Shown here in pieces: positions 53,435 through 61,716 of a stretch of DNA of 64,000 nucleotides. The DNA is from Pedobacter miscanthi (GTDB lineage: Bacteria; Bacteroidota; Bacteroidia; Sphingobacteriales; Sphingobacteriaceae). Position numbers and translations under genes: made by a program. The DNA lies in contig NZ_QNQU01000008.1 in NCBI RefSeq assembly GCF_003315595.1, positions 62,001 through 126,000 on the forward strand, read 5' to 3'. Each line of letters begins with the position of its first letter. The stretch's first letter is position 1. A model generated the notes under the pieces. It was not told the DNA's origin, searched no databases, and worked only from the letters and a program-made list of their open reading frames with translations.

Positions 53435-55891
53435 CTATTGTTGATTGTTGTTTTCATTTTTCTTTCTTTCCTTTTCTTCCTGACGCTGTTTTCTTCTCAG
53501 TTCGCGTTCTTCTTTTCTGGTTAAAGGCACTGTTGGCGTAACCGGGGTTTGTGCCGGTTCAGTTTTTTTCTCCTCCTTTTTAACTTCCGGTTCAGGAGTT
53601 GCAGGTACTTCTGTTACGGGCACTTCGGCAGGAACATTAAAGTCTGTAGAATCAACCGTTACACTATCTGTAGAGGTTGTATCCCTTACAATCCTCGGAC
53701 TAGGGCAGTTGTAGGTACGGGTAATATCAACTGTTGCTTTAGGAAATGGTCCGTAAGTATAGCCCGAATTAGGATCGAGGTATACTTTCTCCATAAATTT
53801 GGCAAAAATAGGCAAAGCGGTTCTTGATCCTTCTCCCTGCTCTCCATTTTTAAAGTGTGCGGTTCTTTCATCGCAGCCTACCCAAACACCAGTTACCAGA
53901 TCTTTGGTTAAGCCCATATACCAGGCATCAACATAATCAGAAGAAGTACCTGTTTTGCCGCCAATCTGATTATTTTTCTTAAATAGGTTAGGCCATTCCC
54001 ACAAAGCTTGCGAAGTACCTTCAGGCTCCTCCATACCACCACGGAACATATAGGTCATTAACCAGGCAATTTCTTCTGTTAAAACACGTTTGGTTTTCGG
54101 TTTAAATTCTTCAATTACATTATTATCCTGATCGGTCACTTTTTCTACTAAAATAGGATCGGTTTTAACCCCTTTATTCATGAAAGTAGAATAAGCCTTT
54201 ACCATTTCGTAAACGGTAACATCGTTTGAACCTAAACTTACCGATGGAACGGATTCCAGATGGCTATCAATACCGCACTCGTGGGCATATTTCACCACAT
54301 TATCCCAGCCCACTTTTTCAGTAACCTGTGCGGTAATGGTATTTACTGATTTTGCCATGGCCCACCGTAAGCTCATTTCGCGGTAAGAAACGCTGTAATC
54401 GGCATTTTTAGGCTCCCAGTATTTGGTTTCTCCTTTATCCTGGTAGGCAATTTTAACCGGTTTATCGGTAAATTTATCACAAGGACTCATTCCTTGTGCC
54501 AATGCGGTTAAATAAGCAAAAGGTTTAAAGGTAGAACCGGCCTGGCGTTTAGCCTGGTTAACGTGGTCGTATTTGAAAAATTTATGGTCGATGCCGCCTA
54601 CCCAAACTTTGATTTTTCCACTTGCAGGTTCCATGGTCATCATCCCCGTGTTCATGATTTTTCCATAGTAACGGATCGAATCCATGGTTGAGAACAAGGT
54701 ATCGCGGTCGCCTTTGTATGTGAAAATCTGCATCCTTTTCTTTTTATTGAAATAGGCTTTAACAGAATCAGGGTTATTCGGGAATTTCTTTTGTAAAAGG
54801 GCGTAAATCGGCAGGTTTTTCATCGCCCTATCGGGATAATCTACCTTTTGTTTTTCTGAATCGTACCAGGGGTCTTCGTTACCCCAAACGCTATAAAACC
54901 TGCGCTGCAAAATCCTCATTTCATCAGCAACCGCTTCTTCGGCATATTTTTGAAGTCTTGAATCAATGGTGGTGTAAATTTTTAAACCATCTTCGTAAAG
55001 GTCGTAACCATTATCGGTACACCATTTTTCAAGATATTTTGCTACGGCAGCCCTTAAATAAGAATCACCATCGCTGCCATCCTGCATTTTACCTTCTTTT
55101 AATTTGATTGGTTCTTTTGATAATTCGGCTAAACTATCTTTACTCAGATAATTGTATTTATTCATCTGGGCCAAAACCACATTTCTTCTTACAAGTGCTT
55201 TTTCAGGGTTTTTGGTCGGATTATACATCGTAGTACCCTTCAACATACCCACGAGCATAGCTGCATCGGTTGTAGATAGTTCTTTTGCTTCTTTATCAAA
55301 ATAAATACGGCTGGCTGTTTTTATTCCATAAGCATTATTACCGAACGAAACGGTATTGAGATACATCGTAATGATATCGTTCTTAGAATAATTGGATTCG
55401 AGTTTTACCGCCGTCATCCATTCTTTTAATTTAACGATCAAAGTTCTTACCAAAGGGATTTTGATCAATAAACCCTGCGATTTATTGTAGCGCGTGCGGT
55501 AAAGGTTTTTTGCCAGTTGCTGTGTAATGGTACTGGCGCCACCATCTTTACCTAAACCAACAACAGCGCGGCCTACTGCCTGTGCATCAATGCCCCAATG
55601 TTTGTAAAAACGAACATCCTCAGTAGCTACCAGGGCTTGTATTACACTTGGCGCAATATCTTCGTAATTTACCGGTGTTCTGTTCTCTTTGAAGTATCGG
55701 CCTATCAGTTTTCCATCAGCAGTATATAGCTCCGAACCCACGCGAAGGGTAGGTGCTTTGATATCGCGTACACTTGGAGAATAGCCAAAAAGCCACAAAA
55801 AGTTTAATTGAAGCGCAGAAAAGAAAATTATTATAAAAAATAAAACTATTGTAGAATAACGTAAGTACTTGTTTTTTATCTCTTTAAACAT
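53435..55891 (-). CDS. Penicillin-binding protein 1A, bifunctional
   Basis: 818 residues. One membrane segment at 12-36. GT51 transglycosylase domain with the catalytic Glu E91 (VATEDVRFYKHWGIDAQA) and GGASTITQQLAKNLYRT. Transpeptidase with S-x-x-K near 451 (AGSTFKPFAYLTAL), S-x-N in KSVNTITAQ and KTGTS near 646. The C-terminal ~70 residues are a low-complexity Pro/Glu/Lys/Arg tail (RKEERELRRKQRQEEKERKK). It polymerises and crosslinks peptidoglycan. Monocistronic. Confidence 0.95.
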   Translation of the reverse strand: MFKEIKNKYLRYSTIVLFFIIIFFSALQLNFLWLFGYSPSVRDIKAPTLRVGSELYTADGKLIGRYFKENRTPVNYEDIAPSVIQALVATEDVRFYKHWGIDAQAVGRAVVGLGKDGGASTITQQLAKNLYRTRYNKSQGLLIKIPLVRTLIVKLKEWMTAVKLESNYSKNDIITMYLNTVSFGNNAYGIKTASRIYFDKEAKELSTTDAAMLVGMLKGTTMYNPTKNPEKALVRRNVVLAQMNKYNYLSKDSLAELSKEPIKLKEGKMQDGSDGDSYLRAAVAKYLEKWCTDNGYDLYEDGLKIYTTIDSRLQKYAEEAVADEMRILQRRFYSVWGNEDPWYDSEKQKVDYPDRAMKNLPIYALLQKKFPNNPDSVKAYFNKKKRMQIFTYKGDRDTLFSTMDSIRYYGKIMNTGMMTMEPASGKIKVWVGGIDHKFFKYDHVNQAKRQAGSTFKPFAYLTALAQGMSPCDKFTDKPVKIAYQDKGETKYWEPKNADYSVSYREMSLRWAMAKSVNTITAQVTEKVGWDNVVKYAHECGIDSHLESVPSVSLGSNDVTVYEMVKAYSTFMNKGVKTDPILVEKVTDQDNNVIEEFKPKTKRVLTEEIAWLMTYMFRGGMEEPEGTSQALWEWPNLFKKNNQIGGKTGTSSDYVDAWYMGLTKDLVTGVWVGCDERTAHFKNGEQGEGSRTALPIFAKFMEKVYLDPNSGYTYGPFPKATVDITRTYNCPSPRIVRDTTSTDSVTVDSTDFNVPAEVPVTEVPATPEPEVKKEEKKTEPAQTPVTPTVPLTRKEERELRRKQRQEEKERKKNENNNQQ

Positions 55892-56034
55892 ATTGAATAA
55901 GATGATCTTTAGGTAAAAGCCGTGGCGTTAAATATAAAAAACTCTGTATGCAAATTAACGTATTTAATTTACTTATTTTTTAGTTCTATATTTAAATTGT
56001 TAACGCATTGCTTTACCTAAAAGAATTTACAAGT

Positions 56035-56913
56035 ATGAAGAACGAATTTAAAGGCTTAATTGTACAGGGAGATAAGAAATTTTCATTAAAAAACCATAAA
56101 ACGGACTTTACCGGAGGGTATAATAAGCAAAAAGCGAAAGATGCACTTGTAAATTCGAAAATAGAACTGAACCATCTTCAGGAGAAATTATATGCTTCCG
56201 GAAAACATTCGGTACTGATAATTTTTCAGGCGATGGATGCTGCCGGCAAGGATAGTGCTATAGAACATGTAATGAGTGGTTTAAATCCGCAGGGGTGCCA
56301 GGTTTACAGCTTTAAAGTGCCCACTTCTGAAGAATATGAACATGATTTTTTATGGAGACATTATAAAGCCCTTCCCGAGCGTGGCCGGATTGGGATTCAT
56401 AACCGTTCGCATTACGAAAATGTACTGGTTTGTAAGGTTCATCCCGAATATATACTGAGCGAAAACATTCCGGGTTTTGCCGACGTAAAAAAAATCAATA
56501 AGAACTTCTGGCAGCAACGTTATAAAAGCATTAAAAATTTTGAGGAGCATTTAACCGCCAACGGAACTGTTATTTTGAAATTCTTTTTGAACGTAAGCAG
56601 GGATGAACAGAAACAGCGCTTTTTGGATAGGATAGAAGATCCTGCCAAAAACTGGAAATTCTCTTCGGGCGACATCAAAGAAAGGGCTTTATGGGATAAA
56701 TATATGGATGCCTACGAACATGCCATTAATGAAACCAGTACGGCGGATGCACCGTGGCACATCATTCCGGCAGACAAAAAATGGTTTGCCCGTTTAGCGA
56801 TTAGCGAGATTATTACCGACAAACTGAAAAGTCTGGATCTTAAATTTCCTGTTTTGGGTGAAGAGGAGGTGGCCAAACTCGGCGAAACGAAGAATATCCT
56901 GTTAAGTGAATAA
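56035..56913 (+). CDS. Polyphosphate kinase 2 family protein
   Basis: From the ATG at 56035 it has 292 residues; a TTG at 56008 is less likely. PPK2 enzymes move phosphate between polyphosphate and nucleotides (NMP or NDP). Walker A AMDAAGKDSA near 66-75, Walker B region ERGRIGIHNRSHYENVLV near 115-132, and DPAKNWKFSSGDIKERALWD near 196. It belongs to the single-domain class. The motif reads G-I-H-N-R-S-H where many have G-I-F-N-R-S-Y; effect unknown. It is 29 kb from ppk1, giving the genome a second polyphosphate enzyme. Convergent with rnpB. Confidence 0.9.
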   Translation: MKNEFKGLIVQGDKKFSLKNHKTDFTGGYNKQKAKDALVNSKIELNHLQEKLYASGKHSVLIIFQAMDAAGKDSAIEHVMSGLNPQGCQVYSFKVPTSEEYEHDFLWRHYKALPERGRIGIHNRSHYENVLVCKVHPEYILSENIPGFADVKKINKNFWQQRYKSIKNFEEHLTANGTVILKFFLNVSRDEQKQRFLDRIEDPAKNWKFSSGDIKERALWDKYMDAYEHAINETSTADAPWHIIPADKKWFARLAISEIITDKLKSLDLKFPVLGEEEVAKLGETKNILLSE

Positions 56914-56915
56914 AA

Positions 56916-57312
56916 AAATGCAGGTCTGTAAGCCGGGTTCTGTTTCCTGATTGCTCAGGCTTCTATCATTTATCCACTATAAACGTTGCCGTTTATCTCT
57001 AACGACCTACCCACTAACATCGGACGGGCAGCCCTTTATCCCGATGTGAAATCGGGACGTTAGCCTATTTGGTCTTTCAACTCCCGGGGTTTACAAACCA
57101 CTGCAGTCGCCTGCAATGCTCGTGCGCTCTTACCACACGTTTTCACCCTTACCACAACATAAAGCCGGGGCGGTATATTTTCTGCTGCACTAATCCGTGG
57201 CCCAGGTTTTCATTCCTGAACCCCTTTCCGTTAGAAAGCGGGATGCCCTGCGTTGCCCGGACTTTCCTCTCTCCCGATAAATCGGAACAGCGATAGAACA
57301 ACCTGCATTTTG
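56916..57312 (-). ncRNA. rnpB: RNase P RNA
   Basis: On the minus strand the RNA starts near 57312 with AAAATGCAGGTTGTTC and contains the universal GAGAGGAAAGTCCGGGC (near 57270), GGTAAGGGTGAAAACGTG (near 57145) and, near the 3' end, ACAGAACCCGGCTTA. The 3' end ACCTGCATTTTTTT pairs with the 5' AAAATGCAGGT to form P1, and the U run terminates transcription. About 395 nt. It is the catalytic RNA of tRNA 5' maturation, read toward ppk2. Confidence 0.95.
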
Positions 57313-57374
57313 CGCAAAGATGGGGTTTTTTGATCAGAAAGATACAATTGATGATTAAATTTCTCGAAAGTTGC

Positions 57375-57460
57375 CGTCATTTCGAGCGGAGTGCAACGAA
57401 GTCGAGAAATCTATCTCGAGATAGATCTCTCCGCTCCACTGCGTTCCGGTCGAGATGACG
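57375..57460. repeat. CGTCATyTCGA palindromic element, 86 bp
   Basis: It starts CGTCATTTCGAGCGGAGTGC, has AAATCTATCTCGAGATAGAT in the centre and ends GTTCCGGTCGAGATGACG; one of the most regular copies, almost a complete hairpin. Between the cytochrome gene and rnpB. Confidence 0.85.
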
Positions 57461-57479
57461 AGTTTTTTTAATAACGGAT

Positions 57480-57902
57480 TTACTTACAATTCTGCAAATC
57501 TTTCGAAACCTTTGTGTAAGGCACAAAACCCTGCTTGTTCCCGAATGAATTGGTTACAAAAACCATTACCTGCGCTACATCAATATCAGCCAGTTCGGGA
57601 AAAGCAGGCATTTTTTCCTTGTATTCTTTTCCATGAATGACCAAAGTTTCGTTCGCACCATTTTTGATAAAACAGGCCAAACGCGTTTTATTTGCTTTTA
57701 GAAAAACGGAATCGGTTAGGGGTGGCGCAAGCTGACCTAAACCTTCACCATTTTCGCCGTGGCAGTTCTGGCATTTAGCTTTATAAATGTCTTTACCGTT
57801 CGACATGTAATTTTGAAGATCGATCGTCTCCTGGTTCTGGCAAGAAACAATAATGGTGATAATTGAAAGAAAAAAGATAGAATTAATGATGTAATTGCGC
57901 AT
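57480..57902 (-). CDS. Monohaem cytochrome c lipoprotein
   Basis: 140 residues. Lipid Cys at 21 (ITIIVSCQNQ). One class I haem site C44-Q-N-C47-H48 (YKAKCQNCHGENGEGLGQ) and an axial Met near 99 (EYKEKMPAFPELADIDV). It is a periplasmic electron carrier or small cytochrome subunit. It is last in the copper/respiratory cluster and 167 bases from the SCO gene; the link to SCO suggests a role with a copper oxidase or the MbnH peroxidase, which is inference. Confidence 0.9.
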   Translation of the reverse strand: MRNYIINSIFFLSIITIIVSCQNQETIDLQNYMSNGKDIYKAKCQNCHGENGEGLGQLAPPLTDSVFLKANKTRLACFIKNGANETLVIHGKEYKEKMPAFPELADIDVAQVMVFVTNSFGNKQGFVPYTKVSKDLQNCK

Positions 57903-57917
57903 GTATGTCTGTTAGTT

Positions 57918-58064
57918 TTTTACCACAGATAAGCACAGATGGACACAGATTTTAGTTATTTATCTATGTTCATCCTCTATATCTGTGGTTAAAATATTGT
58001 TTATGTAATGCCGGAAGTATGAAATAAAATAGCATTATTCCATGTTAATCCGTGCCTCCGTGGC
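57918..58064. repeat. CCACAGAT/CCACGG-type repeats in the cytochrome-SCO spacer
   Basis: TTTTACCACAGATAAGCACA at 57918 and its inverse ATCTGTGGTTAAAA at 57981, then TCCGTGCCTCCGTGGC at 58049-58064. Related to strings at 13968 and 63175. No gene. Confidence 0.55.
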
Positions 58065-58069
58065 TGATC

Positions 58070-58720
58070 TTACTTTTTATACTCCGCCAATAAAACAGGA
58101 ATATCTTTTTTCAATTGTTCTACCTGGTCTTCTTTAGTGCCATCATAAGCGCCACGGATACGCCTGTCTTTATCGATTAATACGAGGTAACCCTGGTGAA
58201 TATAACCATCTTTAGCAGTACTGTCTTCACCAACAGCTACTAAATAGTTCTTTTCGGCCAAGGTATAAACACTATCTTTTGTGCCATAAAGAAATTGCCA
58301 TTTGGGGCCATCAACGCCTAATTTTTGAGCATATTTCTTTAAAACATGAGGTTTGTCGTATTTAAAATCGATGGTATGCGATACGAACATCACATCAGGG
58401 TTGGTTTTAAAATCGTTATAAATCGTCATTAAATTGCGGTGCATGGTTGGGCAGATGGTGGTGCAGGAAGTGAAGAAGAAATCGGCTACATAAATCTTTC
58501 CATCAGTTGCTTTATTGGTGGTTACTACGCTATCCTGATTCAGGAAAGACCAATCTGGAATGGTTTGGTAAACGGTATCGATTTTTTCTGCACCGGCGGC
58601 ATCTTTAACGGTTTCGGCATGGCGTTCGCCATAAAAAGGAAGTTTTCGTTCTTGTTTGCAAGCGGTAAATATGGAAATGGCCAGCAGGGATGTTGCCAGA
58701 TAAGCTGTGATTTTATTCAT
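58070..58720 (-). CDS. SCO1/SenC family copper-binding protein
   Basis: 216 residues with lipid Cys C21 (ISIFTACKQE). Thioredoxin-like fold with the copper motif C86-T-T-I-C90 (FFFTSCTTICPTMHRN) and the third ligand H175 (YIHQGYLVLIDKDRRIRG). SCO proteins deliver or reduce copper for the CuA centre of cytochrome oxidase. Its presence in a cluster with MbnP/MbnH, YHS and Cys-motif proteins supports a copper theme. Confidence 0.93.
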   Translation of the reverse strand: MNKITAYLATSLLAISIFTACKQERKLPFYGERHAETVKDAAGAEKIDTVYQTIPDWSFLNQDSVVTTNKATDGKIYVADFFFTSCTTICPTMHRNLMTIYNDFKTNPDVMFVSHTIDFKYDKPHVLKKYAQKLGVDGPKWQFLYGTKDSVYTLAEKNYLVAVGEDSTAKDGYIHQGYLVLIDKDRRIRGAYDGTKEDQVEQLKKDIPVLLAEYKK

Positions 58721-58857
58721 GATTTTAATTTAAAAATGTAAATATACGAGGTAATTCTTTGGGGAGATATCGTCATGCTGAATTTATTTTATTAGCTTTT
58801 TTGATGTTTTTAAAAGTCTAATATCTACTTCGTGGTCAGCATCTATCTAGCATGATT

Positions 58858-58883
58858 GACCCTGAAATAAATTTAGGGTGACG
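58858..58883. repeat. GACCCTGAAA inverted repeat
   Basis: GACCCTGAAATAAATTTAGG then GTGACG, the uninterrupted form of the element seen at 27917. In the SCO-YHS spacer. Confidence 0.6.
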
Positions 58884-58920
58884 ACTGGCGCTCCTCCTAC
58901 ATGGACTTCGGTCTTCCGAC

Positions 58921-59181
58921 CTATTTCTTCACGTACTTTGCCGGTTCTGCCAAAAACTTCTGCTTACAGCTTTCCGAACAAAAATTATAAGTGATTTTAT
59001 TATAAACTGTGGTTTTAGAAGTGTTTGCCTTAATTTTCATTTTACAAACGGGATCTATTATTACCTTTTTTGCTGAATCGATTGGGTTTGTTATTGTTCT
59101 GCCAACTATGGTGTTTGCATTCGATTTTAAAGCTATTATTGCTGCTCCAATTAGAATTGTAGCTAAAATTATTTTTTTCAT
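58921..59181 (-). CDS. Small exported YHS-domain protein
   Basis: 86 residues. A signal or membrane segment at 1-22 (ILATILIGAAIIALKSNA) is followed by a YHS domain: DPVCKMKIK at 43-51 and YNFCSESCKQKFLAEPAKY at 65-83. C46, C68 and C72 are the metal-binding residues. YHS modules bind soft metals such as copper. It may be a periplasmic copper carrier for the neighbouring SCO or MbnP proteins. Its stop abuts a GACTTCGGTCTTCCGAC string also found at 59261. Confidence 0.87.
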   Translation of the reverse strand: MKKIILATILIGAAIIALKSNANTIVGRTITNPIDSAKKVIIDPVCKMKIKANTSKTTVYNKITYNFCSESCKQKFLAEPAKYVKK

Positions 59182-59212
59182 TTTGAATTTTCTTTTAAGT
59201 CCGAAGTCGGCC

Positions 59213-59277
59213 GTCCGAAGACCGAAGTTTAGATGATTAGAGGTATGCTTCTAAACCTCCGACTTCGGTCTTCGGAC
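59213..59277. repeat. GTCCGAAGACCGAAGT inverted repeat upstream of the YHS gene
   Basis: GTCCGAAGACCGAAGT (59213-59228) and ACTTCGGTCTTCGGAC (59262-59277) are perfect 16-bp inverted arms. A third related copy, GACTTCGGTCTTCCGAC, lies at 58904-58920, and AGTCCGAAGTCGG at 59199 repeats the unit again. Confidence 0.75.
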
Positions 59278-59295
59278 CTCTGACTATCTAACTAT

Positions 59296-59727
59296 TTATT
59301 TTACTTGGTATACCTTAATTAACGAATCCGATTCTCTTGTAACCTTAATATAAGCGTCTTCCACGGCCCTGATTTTAACCATTTCTGCTTTATAATAATC
59401 AAGATCTTCCTGTTCGGTTTTTCCTTTAAAATCATCTTTGAAGAAATGCATCCAATCCATCATTTTTTCATCGGCAGCGTTTAACCTGTTGATTAAATCG
59501 CTAATTTTTTGTTTTTGCTGAGTGGAATCTGTTGCCATTTTAACCTGATCAGAAATCAATATCTTATCGAGTTTCATTTTATTCTTCACTACTTTTTCTC
59601 CATCAATCATGAGTTTATCATGGATATTAAGCACCTCTTTGCGTACTGCTTTCGAGTCAGGTTCTGTTTTACACGCGAAAAATAAAAGCGTTATCAAACT
59701 GAATATTGTAATGTTTAATCTGTTCAT
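59296..59727 (-). CDS. Helical lipoprotein of unknown function
   Basis: 143 residues. Lipid attachment at C19 (LITLLFFACKTEPD). The rest is almost entirely helical and charged (VRKEVLNIHDKLMIDGEKVV, KISDLINRLNAADEKMMDWM, HFFKDDFKGKTEQEDLDYYK), with no cysteines beyond the lipid one and several Met and His. It resembles the viral A-type-inclusion-annotated lipoproteins of Bacteroidota, a name without functional meaning. It lies 11 bases after the CDICGC outer-membrane gene, so is part of the MbnP operon. Confidence 0.75.
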   Translation of the reverse strand: MNRLNITIFSLITLLFFACKTEPDSKAVRKEVLNIHDKLMIDGEKVVKNKMKLDKILISDQVKMATDSTQQKQKISDLINRLNAADEKMMDWMHFFKDDFKGKTEQEDLDYYKAEMVKIRAVEDAYIKVTRESDSLIKVYQVK

Positions 59728-59738
59728 ATAATTATGAT

Positions 59739-60716
59739 TTAAAAATTATAGGTAATTCCAACATAAACCTTACCGGCGCTCATTGGGTGGTCGGTTTTTG
59801 CTTCCCAGATATTTTTCTGAATACCGGCATTCAAAGCTATATTTTTATAAAAAACATCCACGCCTGCACCGCCCATCAGGTTATTCATCACATGTTCACC
59901 GGTTTTCTGACCTTTGTATTTTTCTCCTGCAGAATATTCGTAAAAGAATTGTGCTGATGGCATTAGCTGCACATCCTTGCCGATACTTTGCTTGTAAAAA
60001 ATATTCAGGAAACTGGTGGTGCTGTTGGCAATGCCTTCATCGCGGCTATTGGTGCCGTTAACTTTATAAGAGGTATTTAAACTTGCCCCAAATTTGCCCA
60101 GGCCAACCATATAGTTCAGGTATACAAAACCGTCAGTGCTGCCGGTTCCAGCCTGCATTAGGGAAGAATAGCGGATGCCAGCAGTATTTTTGAAATCGTT
60201 TTTCCCGGTAGGTAATTTTATGCCTGCACCGGCAATCAATTGCTGTTTAAAGTTATCTTCGAGTTTTTGGACAAGGTGATAGCCTGCATACAGATTGATA
60301 TCGCCTACACCAGAAATAGACGAAGTATAGCCATTATAACGGTCACTGTTCGAAACATAAGGCAAAATGGCATTGATTTCGATTTTACTGTTGATAAAAT
60401 ACTTTCCCCTGATTTCTAAAGAACGGTATAATTCATAATCTCCTGGATTACCTGCGTGATTAGTAATAGGCGAATCCTGACTCCGCGCGGGTATAAAGAA
60501 ATTTCCTCCATTAGGAAACAGCGAGTGCGATTGACCTTCGTAACCATTAAAAGAACGGTAACGGTATAAAAGACTGATACTATTACGGTTATAATAAGGG
60601 GTAATGCCCATAAAACAACCGCAGATATCGCAGGCAAAAGCCTGACTGCTCATAACTACGAAAACCAGAATTAATAGTTTACGACTCGCTGTATAATGTA
60701 TTTTTGATAAATTCAT
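59739..60716 (-). CDS. Outer-membrane barrel protein with CDICGC motif
   Basis: 325 residues. Signal peptide to about 28 (VVMSSQAFA), then at once C29-D-I-C32-G-C34-F-M. The rest is beta-barrel-like (SISLLYRYRSFNGYEG, GVGDINLYAGYHLVQKL, AGAGIKLPTGKNDFKN) and ends with an aromatic strand KVYVGITYNF, as in transporter-like porins. The three cysteines at the mature N-terminus probably bind metal. The start overlaps the MbnH gene by 38 bases; later Met codons would lose the signal peptide. Probably the outer-membrane partner of MbnP/MbnH. Confidence 0.8.
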   Translation of the reverse strand: MNLSKIHYTASRKLLILVFVVMSSQAFACDICGCFMGITPYYNRNSISLLYRYRSFNGYEGQSHSLFPNGGNFFIPARSQDSPITNHAGNPGDYELYRSLEIRGKYFINSKIEINAILPYVSNSDRYNGYTSSISGVGDINLYAGYHLVQKLEDNFKQQLIAGAGIKLPTGKNDFKNTAGIRYSSLMQAGTGSTDGFVYLNYMVGLGKFGASLNTSYKVNGTNSRDEGIANSTTSFLNIFYKQSIGKDVQLMPSAQFFYEYSAGEKYKGQKTGEHVMNNLMGGAGVDVFYKNIALNAGIQKNIWEAKTDHPMSAGKVYVGITYNF

Positions 60717-61716
60717 TGTCTGTTAATGTTTTTAAAAATGCTTTGATCTGCTCTTTTTCCGTTGAGCTTAACGGGATGCCGTTTTTTAACTGAGGATCGA
60801 GATTGGCTGAGGATTTAACGCCAGAATTATAGTGTTCCAAAACCTCGTCTAAACTATAAAAGCGGCCATCGTGCATGTAGGGACTGGTATATTCGATGTT
60901 GCGCAAGGTAGGTACACGGAATTTGCCAAAATCTGAAGATACACCTGTTATGTGAGAACGACCTTCGTCTGTACTTACCAGATCCAATCCGTTGCTCCGG
61001 TACGAAAAATCGGTAAAAAATGGCTCTGCATGGCAGGAGCTACATTTTTCTTTAAAAAGATTGTATCCAGCCAGTTCTGCTGCACTGAAAGAAATGCCAC
61101 CTTCTTTGCGCGTTACCTTATCGTATTTAGAATTGCCCGAAACCAATACTGCTGTAAATTGCGTAATTGACTTTAAAATAAGCTGAGAATTGATTTCGGT
61201 TGAGCCAAAAGCCTGTTTAAATAAATCTGGATAAGGTGCTGTACTTTTCAGGAATGCAACAATGGTTTCTATATCCGTCCCCATTTCGCAGGCATCGGTA
61301 ATCGCATTAAGTGGCGAAGTTTCGATGTTTTTTACACCACCATCCCAAAAAAAAGCTTTTTGCCAGGCCAGGTTAACAAGGGGAGGTGTATTCCGCTTTC
61401 CCTGACAGTTGTTTACACCGTGGCTCACTTTATGATCGAGTTGTGTAAAAGCGGCAAATTGCTGGTGGCAGCTTCCGCACGAAACGCTTTTATCGGCCGA
61501 TAACCGGGCTTCATAAAATAATTTCTTGCCTAGTGCAAAACCTGCATTGGTTAATTTATTGTCTTCGAAATTGTATGCCGGAGCAGGAAAGTTAGCCGGA
61601 ATAGAAAAGGTAATCTTCTTTTCTTCGGGTGTTATTTCATCTTCATTTTTGCTACAGGCATACATCATCGCAGTGCTTAATAAAAGCACTGCGATAACGG
61701 TTATTTTCCTCAACAT
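60679..61716 (-). CDS. Dihaem cytochrome c peroxidase, MbnH/MauG-like, lipoprotein
   Basis: 345 residues. Lipid Cys C21 (AMMYACSKNE). Two haem c sites: C80-G-S-C83-H84 (SVSCGSCHQQFAAFTQLDH) and C-S-S-C-H near 222-226 (EKCSSCHAEPFFTDFS). TPPLVNLAWQKAFFWDGGVK near 111-130 is a family signature, and VPTLRNIEYTSPYMHDGRFY near 274. It starts on the last base of the MbnP stop (TAATG). The pairing with MbnP points to the MbnH subfamily, which oxidises a Trp of MbnP; a plain peroxidase role is the alternative. Confidence 0.88.
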   Translation of the reverse strand: MLRKITVIAVLLLSTAMMYACSKNEDEITPEEKKITFSIPANFPAPAYNFEDNKLTNAGFALGKKLFYEARLSADKSVSCGSCHQQFAAFTQLDHKVSHGVNNCQGKRNTPPLVNLAWQKAFFWDGGVKNIETSPLNAITDACEMGTDIETIVAFLKSTAPYPDLFKQAFGSTEINSQLILKSITQFTAVLVSGNSKYDKVTRKEGGISFSAAELAGYNLFKEKCSSCHAEPFFTDFSYRSNGLDLVSTDEGRSHITGVSSDFGKFRVPTLRNIEYTSPYMHDGRFYSLDEVLEHYNSGVKSSANLDPQLKNGIPLSSTEKEQIKAFLKTLTDNEFIKNTLYSES

